Assembly: GCF_028583425.1 (NCBI RefSeq)
Contig: NC_072795.1
Location: forward strand, 6,657,001-6,721,000
Direction of reading: 5' to 3'
Source of the DNA: Eublepharis macularius
Taxonomy: Eukaryota; Chordata; Lepidosauria; Squamata; Eublepharidae
DNA length: 64,000 nt
Part shown: positions 40,921 to 52,063 of the stretch, in pieces
Position numbering within the stretch: position 1 is the first letter of the stretch
Layout of the letters: the number at the start of each line of letters is the position of its first letter
Notes under the pieces: generated by a model
The model's input: the letters and a program-made list of their open reading frames with translations, nothing else
Databases searched by the model: none
What the model was told of the DNA's origin: nothing
Translations under genes and position numbers: made by a program

Positions 40921-41974
40921 CGGAGACAGCCATTCAGGCTACCAGAAAGAGAAACAATTGTTTTGGGGTCCCGATCCATCCTGTAGGGTGCAGGCGGATC
41001 TCTCCCACAGGAGACAATTTTGCAGGATCCATACTGGAAGCAGAGTTTTGGGAAAGGAACTTGAGCAAGGCCAGAGGTGAACTCTCTAGCCAGCCAGCCA
41101 ATCTTTTTTTTTTTTAAATGGACCCCATCTTGTCTATGTTGTGTGGGTGCAAAAGAATGAGGAAGTTATAAAGTTGGGTGAGACCGGAGGAACAGCTATG
41201 TTGTTAAGTCCTTCCCTGTACCACCGGATATTTGGTCCAAGCCTCCCTGCTCCATTGCTAAAAACATGCAAAACCACTGTAGTACAGCTGTCTCTTGAAA
41301 AAGGGGGTCACAATGACCCCCGCCCATTGCTAAGTGATTGCAGTATGAACGAAGAAGTTAAAATTTAGCAGACTCATTGCCAAGATGCCTTTGACTGCTA
41401 CAATGGCAGACTCTTCCTTCAAATGGGGGGTGGGGAGAAGCATACCCCATGATGGTTAGGGAACACCCAGGCTGTGAAGGAAACTCAAATTTGCGAGAAA
41501 AAGTCCAAAAATGGGAGATTCTTCAGCATTGTGCTGGGAGAGGATTGGCTTGCCTAGTCTTGTACTGTCTATTCTAGCTGGTGACAGCCCTCCAGAACCT
41601 TTGCAAACTCTGTTCAGTGGCGACTCCACAGATTTAGAACTTGAGATCTGTTACATGCAAAACATAGCAGGGCCTCTGCCCCTCCCCTCCAATGGCAGGG
41701 CAGTCTAAAGAGATGTGGCTGCAGTCGCTTGCATTCATCTCATGCTTTCTTTTCCCACCTGGAGATTTTTCTTCCCTGCCAATTTTTGGACTGGGAACTT
41801 GAACGGTATGGGAAAGGTAGTGGAAGGGAGAGCATTCTGGAAAGCAAGGACAACTGGGTTTCATGTTGGTGTTGGGCTCATTGTTCCTGTGAATTGGGAC
41901 ACTTTACACACTGCGCAATTAACCGCGGAACTCTCTGCCACCTGATGTAGCAATGGCCACTAGTTTGGATGCGT
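40921..41974. other. No recognised feature
   Basis: Unique-looking intergenic sequence with a poly(T) stretch at 41106-41115. No conserved reading frame. Confidence 0.4.
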
Positions 41975-42170
41975 GAAGTGCCATCAATTTACAGCCAATT
42001 TAAGGCAACCCCAAAGGCAAGAGATGTTCAGAAGTGGTTTGCCATTGCCTGCCTCTTCACTGCGACGCTGGACTTTCTTTCCAGGTACTAATGTGGGCCG
42101 ACCTTGCTTAGCTTCCGAGATTTGACAAGATTGGGATAGCCTGGGTTATCCAGGTTTAAGAAGGCCACTA
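41975..42170 (-). mobile_element. 5S-rRNA-derived SINE, reverse
   Basis: 'gaccttgcttagcttccgag' is 5S-like in reverse. The tail side is 'gtgccatcaatttacagcc' with 'agaagtggtttgccattgcc'. It lies head to head with the next copy. Confidence 0.75.
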
Positions 42171-42189
42171 GTTTAGGAGAGTTGAAATG

Positions 42190-42415
42190 TAGATTACCCT
42201 GACCTGGATAGCCCAGGTGAGCCTGATCTCATCAGATCTCAGAAGCTAAGCAGGGTCAGCTCTGGTTAGTAATTGGATGGGAGACTTCCATCAAAGACGA
42301 GGGTTGCAGAGGCAGGCAATGGCAAACCAGCTCTGTTAGTCTCTTGCCATGAACACCCCACCAGGGGTCGCCATAAGTCATCTATGACTCAAGGGCACTC
42401 TCCACCACCAAATGT
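42190..42415 (+). mobile_element. 5S-rRNA-derived SINE, forward
   Basis: 'tgatctcatcagatctcag', 'aagctaagcagggtcagc', 'ttggatgggagact' reproduce the 5S rRNA internal control region. Then 'gaggcaggcaatggcaaac' and the RTE-like tail 'gtcgccataagtcatctatg'. Confidence 0.88.
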
Positions 42416-42434
42416 AGATTGGACATGGGCATGG

Positions 42435-42560
42435 ATGGTAGAGATGATATCTAAATAGAACCTCCATATTCAAAGGCAGTATACCTCTTAATATCAGATG
42501 CTGGAAACAAGAACGAGGAGAGGTTTGGGCCCATGTACCCCACTTATAGGCCTTCCAGGG
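42435..42560 (-). repeat. Unclassified interspersed repeat, reverse
   Basis: 'aatagaacctccatattcaa' and 'caggggcatctggttggc' occur as a unit in this repeat class; related to 7915-8185. Confidence 0.4.
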
Positions 42561-43229
42561 GCATCTGGTTGGCTGAAATACAAAAGAGGATACTGGGCTG
42601 ATTCTTTGATCTGATTCATCAGGGCTTTTCCTGTGCTAGTAAAATCGGGTGGGCTCTGATAATGAGGATACAGTTTCTTCGTAAACCCTCCTCTACAATA
42701 GTTGTGACCCCCACCTGCTGCCAGCTATGTTGACACCACAAGTGGGCTTCATTTCTTTAACTAGAATGCGCCGATAGGGATCTCTGCCCTGGTTGTCACC
42801 TGAACAGGAGTGTAAAATGGACATTGAAGGTCACACCAGATAGACAATTGTTTCAAGGGTGTGATATTATGCCAACTTTTGTGTTCAGAGTGGAATAATT
42901 AGCTTTTCCCCCCCAAGATGTTGAGATGACAAGCCAGATAAGTTGCTTGGAAGCTTAGTGCGGGCAGTCTGCCAGACAGGTTTGCCAGATCCTAGTCTGA
43001 TAGCCTAACCACTATACCAAACTGGCTCCATTGCTTGGATGCTGCAAGAAATGCATTCATTTAAGAATTCAACACACTTGGAAAACTACGCATGTAAAAC
43101 TTGAATAGAAAGCAGTAAAAAAAAAAAAATTCTTCAGTGGTCATCTGTTTAAAGACTTCCATCTTATTTGGTAGAAAACCCAAATGAAATCAACGGAACT
43201 TGCAACTTGATAAATGGGCCACTCTGTAG

Positions 43230-43362
43230 CTGCCTTCTTGCAATTTTATGTTTTTAATATGTTTTAATATATTTAAATGTGATTTTTATTACTTGTTACC
43301 CACTCTGAGCCCGCTTGCAGGGAGAGCGGCTATAAGTCCAAATAAATAAATAAATAAGTCAT
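43230..43362 (+). mobile_element. LINE 3' tail with (AAAT)n end
   Basis: 'ccactctgagcccgcttgc', 'gagagcggctataagtcc', then (aaat)n. Confidence 0.65.
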
Positions 43363-43380
43363 GATATAATAACATAATAA

Positions 43381-43470
43381 CAAAGAGACAAAGAGAGCTG
43401 TGGCTCTTGAAAGCTTATGCTACAATAAAGTTGGTTAGTCTTAAAGGTGGCACTGGACTCTTTGCTATTT
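43381..43470 (+). mobile_element. Penelope-like sense half with 10-bp direct repeats
   Basis: Only one arm is present, from 'gacaaagagagctgtggctc' to 'ggactctttgctattt', with gaaa and gcttatgc followed by ta. The direct repeat aacataataa lies at 43371-43380 and 43471-43480, but it is in AT-rich sequence. Confidence 0.6.
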
Positions 43471-43480
43471 AACATAATAA

Positions 43481-43725
43481 TAATATTTGATTTATATACC
43501 ACCCTTCAGGACAACTTAACACCCACTCATAGTGGTTTACAAAGTGTGTTATTATTATCCCCACAACAATCACCCTGTGAGGTGGGTGGGGCTGAGAGAG
43601 CTCTGAGAGAGCTGTGACTGAGCCAGGGTCACCCAGCTGGCCTCAAGTGGAGGAGTGGGGGATCAAACCTGGCTCTCCAGATTAGAGTCCTGCCGCTCTT
43701 AACCTCTACACCAAACTGGCTTATA
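43481..43725 (-). mobile_element. tRNA-derived SINE, reverse
   Basis: Well preserved copy of the 2600-2875 family, ending 'ctacaccaaactggct'. Confidence 0.82.
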
Positions 43726-44989
43726 GAATAAGTCGACCAATGAGAAGAATTAGGCCATATGTTCTCTCACCTTTTGATCATGTCTGGAAGGTACAGAAAA
43801 AAGGTTTTTCCTTTGACTATCTGTTAAATGAATGAATTGAAAAAATGTTGAGTTCATTCTTAATGAAAACCAGCAGCCTATTTTTATGGTTACAAAATCA
43901 AATTGAGGTGGGTGCATGGACAAAACAGGACTCTACATTGAACCCAGGGCAGGAAAGAAAATGCCTGCACTGAAGATAACTGAAGTTCAGGACTCCCCGC
44001 TGAGCCGAAGCAGGATTTCCAGTGGAATTTTTTGGCAAGGGGATAGGCAGGACCTGGAGATTTCATTTGGGTAGAATGACCTTCTGGTAGGGCATGGCTA
44101 AGCTGGAGCCACCTTGGGACCAGCATCAGCACACAGCGAGATGGGGCAGCTGCCAGGGCCCACAGCTTCTGGTGGGCCCCACAGTTGCTGACTCCCTACT
44201 CAAACATCTCCTCTGCACTCACTTCCTTCCACTGCCTGCTTGGGAGAGCTTTGTCACCTCTGATCTCAGCTGCACATAATTCCTAGCACTGCTGGAGAAG
44301 GGCATGTGGGTGGTGCACAAAACATCAGCGTTCCTGGAGGCCATAGCAATGGCCCTCCTAGCTGCACCCAGCACCATTGGGGGAAAGGTGTGCAGGCAGT
44401 GCGGGCAGCTGTGACTGCAGGAGGTAGGAGAGCTTGCGAGCGGGCAAAGGAAGAACTCACAAGCACGTGGGGGCATGTAAGGAGGGCAAGAAGGGGAGCC
44501 TAGAATGGGCACAGGGGGGCCCCAAAACCTGGAACCGGCTCTGAACCACCTGCTCCAACACAGCGGCTGAAATCCAAAGGACCAAAGCCCTGGATCCGAA
44601 GACACTGGGCCCTTTGAAGGCGGTTCTTTGGATCCCAGGAAAAGTTACAATCTCGGTTACGGGTGATTATTTGCCGTGGTTCTATATTCCCAGTAAAATG
44701 TACAGAGCATTGTATACCATATAATTATTCCAGCCCCCAAACCAAGCCAAATAAATTGCATAATGAATAAGAAAGCTGCCAATCAATAAAAAATACAATC
44801 AAGGCCAACCACTTGGGCGGGGGGAGGGAAAGACTGTTTTCTTTTTTTCCTGGTTGATGATTTGGGAGTGGGGCTGGGGGAAGGTTGTGCCAGCCTCCAG
44901 GAACTGTCCAGCAAAGACCGTCTGTCTCAGATTTTGGGGGTGTGATTTGGGGGAAGACTGATGAGATGAATGCAAGATTCAAGTCTAGG
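43726..44989. other. No recognised feature
   Basis: Intergenic sequence. A - strand frame of 128 codons at 44219-44605 has no motif and overlaps a + strand frame. Confidence 0.4.
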
Positions 44990-45500
44990 AGCCGTTCCTG
45001 ATCTCATCTTTTCTGTAAATGAAAAACCACAGACACCTTAGCTGGGTTTAATAAGAGTGTATAAAAGTACTTTACAAACCAAACGCTTGGATGTAAATGC
45101 CCATTTCTTTGCTTACGAAAAGCAGCCTTGGGAAAGAGTGATTTACAAAGAAACATGAAGAATAAAAGACCTGGAAGCGGACTAGAGAGGCTTCTTAATA
45201 TCTTTCGCTGGTGTCCAATAAATGACGTCGTTTAGTCTATTTTGTAACCGTTTTTGCAGTCATTTGTAGATTCTGGTAAGCCGAATGCATCGTCAACCGT
45301 TCAGGTGCGTGGAAAGCACCCAAACAAATGAACAGACGACTCTTAAAATCAAAAAGACTCCGCCTGGGGAGGTTTATAATCAGCTTATAAATTCTGAATA
45401 AGGCTCTCTGGCAGACTTATTAAGTCATCCAGACAAGCTTCTTCCATCACTCCCAAATTTACATGCGTGGGGTAATTTTTTGAGACTTGAGTTTGAAGTT
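44990..45500. promoter_or_regulatory. Candidate conserved non-coding element
   Basis: AT-rich, repeat-free and non-coding. It contains CRE-like 'aaatgacgtcgtttag' (about 45223), 'ttgtaaccgtttttgcag' (about 45242), two TTTAC and ATAAA clusters and 'ataatcagcttataaatt' (about 45376). Its base composition and lack of repeats stand out from the surroundings. Conservation is inferred from appearance only. Confidence 0.35.
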
Positions 45501-47085
45501 GCATGCGACGGTAGCTCTGCACTGAAACAAAAAAAGGATATGGATGTCCAACCCAATGCCCCTGCAGCCCAGATGGAGGTATGTTGAAGGGCAAATGAGA
45601 GAACAAGTTTGACCTTGGATTGCGTCATATCCTGTATCAGCAATTGCCTTTTACATAGAAAAAGGATCAGTAGCTTTTTGGTGTGATGCTCATGTTTATT
45701 GTTTTACTGTTTACTGTATTTACTGGTCAGAGGCTGGGAGATAAAGTGTTAGCTTCTGCTTCTATCCCATATTGTCTGCGAGGCAGTCAAACTACCTACC
45801 CCAGGAGGGAGAGACAAACCAGTCGCCTCTATCCCCTTCCCACCTCTGCAGCCCTGCCTGCCTGCCAACAGATACAAGCAAAATGATTTTCTCCGTCCCC
45901 CACAAGATATGCATGCAATTCAGCTCGATCGGCTTACCTAGCTTAATATTTCTAAGGTCCACTGAGCTGGACAGAACTGATCATTTACAACTAACTTTCA
46001 GTTCATTCAGCTAATCGCTTGCCCCGGGGCAGTGTCTACTACACATTGTGTTCACCCCACCATTATTATCCTGGTTGAGCTATAAGTGTATTACAAGAAA
46101 GACTAGGGCACACTGCTGTGCCCCATCCACTGGAGACCCTGGGGACAGGTAAGGAGTAGAAATCTGCTTCACTCTCTCCGGTATGAGAAGCTGCCCTGGG
46201 GCCAAATTCTCCCCCTCTGTTTTTGCTCTTCTGTTGATGGAATAGGATCCTGCCAGTAATTCTGGGTCTCCCTCGTTGCAATGCATTGAATATCTGGCTA
46301 GGCTGCTCTCCTGGCCTTTGCCTAAGGGTGTCATTTTGCACCCGTGTTAATTTGCTGGCTGTTTCGTAGAGTATTTGTAATTTTTATTGGCAATTAACTT
46401 GTGCAATGGACTGGCATCAGAATGGCCTGAGGCAAAGGAGGGCTTGAACATTTCAGGCAGAGTAGTATAGAAGGGGACACTGAAGCAGGGGCGGCTTCTC
46501 ACAAAGGGGCAGGGAAAATTGGCATTTGGCCAACCCCGTCTTTCACACAGCCCAGAAAGGTGCTGGAGCTCTGCACAGGGGCTCCTGGCAGACTTGTGCG
46601 TCCTGGCCAGTTGTCCAAACGGGCCAGAATTAATGAGAAGGTAAAAGACAAACAAAGTTAGGGAGCCCAGAGAGGGACCGCCTGCAGCGGCTGCTGTGCA
46701 AATTTCCCTCCAGATAAGAGAAAGTTGTTTGGACTTGGGACGTGCCTGGGAAGCCAAGCAGCCGGCATTCATATCCTGATGGGCAGACCTGCATCTGGGT
46801 GGTGGCGGGGAGGGTGGGATGGGGGGCTCCGCCTGCCCCTCGGCAGCCCAGGCGTTGGACGTGCTGAGCATCACAGACCTAACCTTCCCGGCCGGACAGG
46901 GTAACAATGGGAGCCCTGCAAGCGAGGACAGATTGGAGAGAGCTTTTCTGAGAAAGCTGCCATGTGAGCCAATACTGATAAGGGAAGTTTGCGTCTATTG
47001 CCTCCTGGAAGTGTGGCCCACCAGGTGGTGTGTTGGACAGGGCCTGGCTTCAAATCTTAGCCCAACCGTGAGCTTACGGGCCACT
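45501..47085. other. No recognised feature
   Basis: Largely repeat-free. The 186-codon - strand frame at 46347-46907 has no domain pattern. A GATA-type 'agataagag' near 46714 lies in a short purine-rich block. Confidence 0.4.
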
Positions 47086-47125
47086 AATCAGGGCTCGTGT
47101 GGGGTAATGGTTAGGTCATCAAGGA

Positions 47126-47476
47126 GGGGCTGTGACTCAGTGGCAGAATAGCTGTTTTGCATGCAGAAGGACCCAGGTTCAACCACTGGCTCAGGTAGCA
47201 TCAGGTCATAGGTGATGTGAAAGAGCTCCACCTGAGAACATGGAGAGACACTGCGAGCCTGATAAAATAAAAAAAGAGTCCAGTACCACCTTTAAGACTA
47301 ACCAATTTTATTGTAGCATAAGCTTTAGAGAATCACGTTCTTTTCGTCAGATGCATGGAGGGCAGAAGGAAACTGGTCAAATATAGAGGAGAGGAGAGAG
47401 CCAGCAGTGGCATAGACAATACTGACCTTGATGGACCAGGGACTGACTCAGTAGGAGGCAGCTCCATGTGTGTTCT
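47126..47476 (+). mobile_element. tRNA-derived SINE split by a Penelope-like insertion
   Basis: Head 'ggctgtgactcagtggcag' and 'caggttcaaccactgg' to about 47266, then the tail resumes at about 47402 with 'ctgaccttgatggaccagg'. Confidence 0.78.
47268..47400 (-). mobile_element. Penelope-like antisense half inside SINE
   Basis: 'aaaaagagtccagtaccacc', 'tagcataagctttagagaatc', 'ttcgtcagatgcatgg'. No mirrored arm. Confidence 0.65.
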
Positions 47477-47477
47477 T

Positions 47478-47625
47478 CAGACTAGGACCTAGGAGACCTT
47501 GGATGAAATCCCTGCCCTCCTGGGTCAGTCACATTCTCTCAACCTAACCTACCTTGAAGGGTTGTTGTGTGCATAAAATGTATACTTCCCTGAGCTCCTT
47601 GAAGGAACGGTGGAGTAAAGGCACA
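47478..47625 (+). mobile_element. tRNA-derived SINE (Sauria-like) fragment
   Basis: 'tgggtcagtcacattctctc', 'taacctaccttgaagggttg', 'gagctccttgaaggaacgg'. Confidence 0.65.
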
Positions 47626-48000
47626 CTAGACAGACAGATAAATTGTCTTCAAAAAGTGGCCAGAAAAATCCATTGGCATCCTTCTCGACTGCTGCTTAGG
47701 CTGCAACCATGTGCGCCGCGCACATGCCCCGAAGAGCCATGTTGTTGTGTAGAAGGCCACCGCAGACTGCAAGGGTGTGCTTCTTCCAGAGGCTCCACCC
47801 CTCTGTGACAGGTGCTGCTGAGTCAAGGGCTATAGGCAGGTCCGGTCCAAAGTTTTTGGTGCCCTAGACGAACCATGACTTTGGCACCTTTCAACAGAGA
47901 GAAAAGGGAGAAGTCTCGAACGAATGTTTGACTGACTGATTCAGAAGGAACAATGTAAAAGTAAAACAGATAAGCTCCAAATGCCTTCCATGTTCCATTA

Positions 48001-48212
48001 TAGTAAAGAGTCTAGTAGCACCTTTAAGACTAACCGACTTTATTGTAGCATAAGCTTTCAAGAACCATAGCTCTCTTTGTCAGATGCATCTGACAAAGAG
48101 AGTTGTGGTTCTCAAAAGCTTATGCTACAATACAGTTGGTTAGTCTTAAAGGTGCTACTGGACTCTACTATTTTGCAACTATAGACTAACATGGCTAGCG
48201 CCTCTGGATCTA
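48001..48212. mobile_element. Penelope-like fold-back, subfamily A
   Basis: The left arm starts at 'tagtaaagagtctagtagc' (truncated). The right arm is complete to 'gcgcctctgg'. The cores are degraded: ctgacaa and ctcaaaag. Confidence 0.75.
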
Positions 48213-48283
48213 TGTTCCACCCTGGCAGCTTTAGAAGATCAGAAACTGTAGATATGGGGACTCCAGAATCCAGTGAACACTAA

Positions 48284-48412
48284 GGGCCAAGCTACAAGTG
48301 ACGAGTGACACTTGAACGGCAAGTGGATTGAGTGGAGAGCAAGTGGAGGGCAAGTGAACAGGGAGGAATACACTTGCCGTTCAAGTGTCATTCGTCACTT
48401 GTAGTTTGGCCC
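48284..48412. mobile_element. PIF/Harbinger-like MITE
   Basis: Inverted repeats of about 40 bases start GGGCCAAGCTACAAGTGACG. Flanking TAA/TAA (48281-48283 and 48413-48415) fits the 3-bp TWA target choice of that superfamily. 129 bases long. Confidence 0.7.
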
Positions 48413-48419
48413 TAAGTGT

Positions 48420-49255
48420 TTCTTCAAGCCAGTAGAGGGGAGACTGCTCGCCTTTTTGCCACCCCTCTAAATCTGGCACCCTAAGCTATCACCTAGGTTT
48501 GCCTAGTGGTTGGCCTGAAACCAGCTGTGGGGGGGGGGGAGTGAGTGATTAAACAGCCACACAGAGATCTGGTGGCAGCAGCCCTGTGAGTCCCTCCCTG
48601 TGTCCCTGAGTGGCTCCTTCTCACAAGTCCTGGTTCAATCCTCTGTCTTGGTCGACTCCAATAGGAGGAGGCAGAAACTCCCAGTTTTGCTACTAGCCTG
48701 GATCCTGCCAGAGCCCGCTCAAGGATAAACATTCAAGGAAGCAAAAAAGGACCAGCTCAGAGAGCGCTGTGAAGTTGTCATAAAGACACTGCAGGTGTTG
48801 GGATGCCACTGCTGGCTCTCTCACCTTTGGGAACTAGCCTATTAAGGGTTGCCAACAACAAAGAGAGGGAAAATTGGTCCTATCCTTTTACTCGGAGTAG
48901 TTGAACCACCCCTCCTCTGTATTATAGCTGTAACCCTGAGCTTTGTGACATGGGGCTTGTGTGACTGAGAGGACGTTCTCATAGAGCTAGTAAACTTGTG
49001 TCAGGGCTGTACCACTTCAGCCTGCATGTGGGTGCAGCTAATCCAGAGGCAGGGTCCCAGGGGATTAGGCAGGGCCAAATACTGTCTCCCTCCATTCTAC
49101 ATCCAGGAGAAAGCTAGCCCATCCGTCCATCACATTTCAAGCCTGTCCTTCTTCGGAGACGGTCAGGGCGCTGTCCTCTCCTTGCTCTTTCTAATAATAA
49201 TAATAACTGCACTTATATATCACTCTTCTAGACAGATTAGTGCCTCACCTAGAAC
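48420..49255. other. No recognised feature
   Basis: Intergenic. A G run lies at 48531-48539 and an ATA/ATT-rich stretch at about 49190-49206, just before the hAT copy. Confidence 0.4.
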
Positions 49256-49613
49256 CAGGGCTTTTTTTCAGCTGGAACGCGGTGAAACGGAGTTCTGGCA
49301 CCTCTTGAAAATGGTCACATGGCCGGTGGCCCCGCCCCCTGATCTCCAGACAGAGGGGAGTTTAGAGTGCCCTCCGCGCCACAGCAACCTCCAGGGAACA
49401 CATGAGCCACGCAGCAGCGCGGAGGGCAATCTAAACTCCCCTCTGTCTGGAGATCAGGGGGCGGGGCCACCGGCCATGTGACCATTTTCGCCGAGGGAGA
49501 TTTAAACTTTAAAAAACTCCCCCCTTGTTCCAGCTGACCCAAAGTGACGTCATTGTGCGGTCCTGAGTTCCACCACTGAGTTCCACCATCTTTTTCCCAG
49601 AAAAAAAGCCCTG
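49256..49613. mobile_element. hAT-type element, family 1 (358 bp)
   Basis: Ends CAGGGCTTTTTTTC and AAAAAAAGCCCTG with the paired 'gatcagggggcggggccacc' blocks. The target duplication is no longer clear. Confidence 0.88.
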
Positions 49614-49674
49614 GTAGCAGTTTATTGTGGGGCAGGGGATTTAGGTCAGGAAAATGGCATAGGGCAAAGGGTTA

Positions 49675-49905
49675 GAGGCAGCCCTGACCTGGATGGCTCA
49701 GTTGAGCCTGAGCTTGTCAGATCTCAGAAGCTAAGCAGAGTTGGCCTTGGTTAGTAATTGGATGGGAGACTTCCAAAAAAGACCAGGGTTGCAGAGGCAG
49801 GCAACAGCAAAACACCTCTGTTAGTCTCTTGCCAGGAAATCCCTGTCAGTGGTTGCCATATGTCAGCTATGGCTTGAGGGCACTCTCCCCCACCAAAGGG
49901 TTAAA
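49675..49905 (+). mobile_element. 5S-rRNA-derived SINE, forward
   Basis: 'gagcttgtcagatctcagaa', 'gctaagcagagttggcc', 'attggatgggagacttcc', RTE-like tail 'tggttgccatatgtcagc'. Confidence 0.86.
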
Positions 49906-50039
49906 GACACTAGCACGTCATCTTTATTTTCACAGGCACATTTATGATACATGCACGTAGTCCCAGATCTCAAGCCCACGTTCAATGACATCTTGTGGCT
50001 GACTGATGGCTATCGGCCAACCCAATGACTGGTTTCATC

Positions 50040-50960
50040 CCCGCTTGCATTTCTGCCATTTTTTAAGGGCCTAAGACAGGCTCGACAACTTATCCCTTAC
50101 TTATCAACCCATGACCTTATGACAGTGATCCAGGCAACGGTCACCTCCAGATTAGACTACTGTAACTTGCTCTACGCAGGGCTTCCCTTGGGCTTGATCT
50201 GGAAATGCTTTAGCCTGATCCTGCACTGGGCAGGGGGTTGGACTAGATGGTCTGTATGGCCCCTTCCAACTCTATGATTCTATGAACTGCAGCTGGTTCA
50301 GAATGCAGCTGCACGAGTGGTTGCCAGAGCACCAGTCATGGCACATATAACACCCATCCTCGGTCAGCTGCACTTGTTAGCAGTTGAGTACCGGGTCTGG
50401 TTCAAGGTTCTGGTGTTGACCTATAAAGCCCTATGTGGACTGGGCCCAGCATACCTTCAGGACCGCCTCTCCCCATATGTTCCCCGGAGGTCGCTTCGAT
50501 CAGCTAATAAGCACTTGCTGATGGTCCCTGGCCCCAGGGAGGTTTGTCTGGCCTCTACCAGAGCCAGGGCCTTTTCGGTCCTGGCTCCGACCTGGTGGAA
50601 CTCTCTGTCTGAGGAGACTAGGGCCTGGCAGGATTTGTTATCTTTCCACCGGGCCTGCAAGACGGAGATGTTCCGCCAGGCATTTGGTGGGGGCTAGGCT
50701 GTCCTCTCACCAGCCATACCACTGAAGACCGTCCACCACCCATGCAGGAGCTCATAAGTGTGGCGCAGGGCATGATATGAGAGCCAAGCTGTATTTTAAT
50801 ATTTATATCCGCCAATTAAAAATGTTTAATTGTATATGGAATAGTGTTTTAATGTTTATTTAAAATATTTTTTATTGTTTTTAAACTGTAAGTTACAAAT
50901 TGTTTGCTGTTACACTGCCCTGAGCCCATCTGATGGGGAGGGTGGTCTAGAAATGCAATA
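50040..50960 (+). mobile_element. L2-type LINE 3' half, interrupted by CR1 tail
   Basis: The reading frame gives VTSRLDYCNLLYAGLP, then after the insertion LVQNAAARVVARAPV, FKVLVLTYKALCGLGPAYLQ, DRLSPYVPRRSLRSAN, FSVLAPTWWNSLSEET and FHRACKTEMFRQAFGG, an L2 C-terminal domain with few lesions. The 3' UTR ends 'ctgagcccatctgatgggg'. One of the youngest-looking LINE pieces in the window. Confidence 0.88.
50195..50286 (+). mobile_element. CR1 3' terminus nested in L2
   Basis: 'aggggggttgg'-type CR1 end: 'gcagggggttggactagatg' to 'caactctatgattctatga' interrupts the L2 frame. Confidence 0.8.
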
Positions 50961-50966
50961 ATATTA

Positions 50967-51031
<65 letters not shown>
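50967..51031. repeat. (ATG)n microsatellite
   Basis: About 21 perfect ATG/GAT triplets directly after the L2 tail. Likely polymorphic. The isoleucine-rich frame on the - strand is an artefact of it. Confidence 0.97.
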
Positions 51032-51307
51032 AAAGGGGAAGCCACCTAGGATCTGGGAGTCGGTCCTTAGGGCAGAGTGAATCATATAAAACAATGCCCC
51101 TCCTCTAGCTGTCAGAAGCCTTTTCAAATGGGCAGCCTAAAATCCTGAATGCCTTCCAAAATTTGTAGCTCTCATTTATTCTGATAGGCAGCAGCTCTCA
51201 AACGGAGAAACCGTGCTCCGGCGTAACTTTTGCTTCCTGAGATTCCTGAACTGGAGTTGTAGCCGAGTAATTCCGAGACTGTCTGGATGCAGAACCACTA
51301 AACCATC

Positions 51308-51400
51308 ATTAGGACTGGCAACCTCGAGGCAGGACTGGGAGATCTCCTGGAATTACAACGGATCTCTGGACTACAAACATCTGGAGCAAACGGCTGCGTA
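51308..51400 (-). mobile_element. Fold-back repeat half, 'ttggcaacc' family
   Basis: 'ggactggcaacctcgaggc', 'gggagatctcctggaattac', 'ggatctctggactacaaac'. Confidence 0.5.
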
Positions 51401-51436
51401 GGAGGGTGCACTCTTCTTGGCTTTATACCCCTCTGA

Positions 51437-51560
51437 TTTTATTTATTTTATGTCATTTATAGCACGCCTTTCTCACTGGGACTCAAGGCGGATTACACAG
51501 CGTGAGATTAGTACAGTCAGTATCCAGGGCATTTCCGTAAACAATGCCATAGGGTAAAGA
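51437..51560 (-). mobile_element. LINE 3' tail, reverse
   Basis: 'tttatgtcatttatagcac' and 'actcaaggcggattacacag' mirror the 56285-56345 terminus. Confidence 0.6.
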
Positions 51561-51654
51561 AATGCAAGTTTACAAAGGCATAGCATTAGCAGGAATCCAA
51601 TACAGAGCTGAAGGAATGCTGAGATAGAACGTAAGACATTAAACAACATGAAGC

Positions 51655-51785
51655 ACAGGTAGAGGGTTGCCAGGAAGATATAAATTCCTGAGCCGGCCCC
51701 TTCCCTTCCTCAAACCCCACCCTCCCCAGTTCCACCCTCAAATCTCCAAGAATTTCCCAACCTAGAGTCGGCAAACCTATCATTT
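51655..51785 (-). mobile_element. Fold-back repeat half, 'ttggcaacc' family
   Basis: 'gggttgccaggaagatataa', 'ccaccctcaaatctccaag', 'cccaacctagagtcggc'. Confidence 0.5.
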
Positions 51786-52063
51786 CGCTTCCAATTAGAA
51801 GGTTGTAACAGCTTTCTCAGCCCAGGCTCAGTGAAATTACTGTCTCTGAAGCTAAGCAGGTCTGCCTGAGGCAATATCCAGCTGAAATAGTGCCCAGGGA
51901 GGAACCTCAGATATGCTGCTCTGAGCTCCCTGGGGCAGAAGGGCAGGAAAACAATGTCTTGTTGCCGTCCTGGCTGCTGCCTCCAGGCTTTCCCAGGGGT
52001 ATTAGCCCTTTTCATCCTGATGTGGGCTACAGGTAGCCATACTGGTACAAAGTAGTTGAAAGC

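Noticed and set aside
42200-42290. 5S rRNA gene
   Set aside because: Only the internal control region is 5S-like, fused to a SINE tail and repeated elsewhere.
46347-46907. 186-codon - strand frame
   Set aside because: No recognisable domain, no supporting splice pattern and an unremarkable start; probably chance.
50317-50697. 126-codon + strand protein (FKVLVLTYKALCGLGPAYLQ)
   Set aside because: Not a host gene; it is the C-terminal part of an L2 LINE.
50849-51127. Isoleucine-rich 92-codon frame on the - strand
   Set aside because: Produced by the (ATG)n microsatellite.
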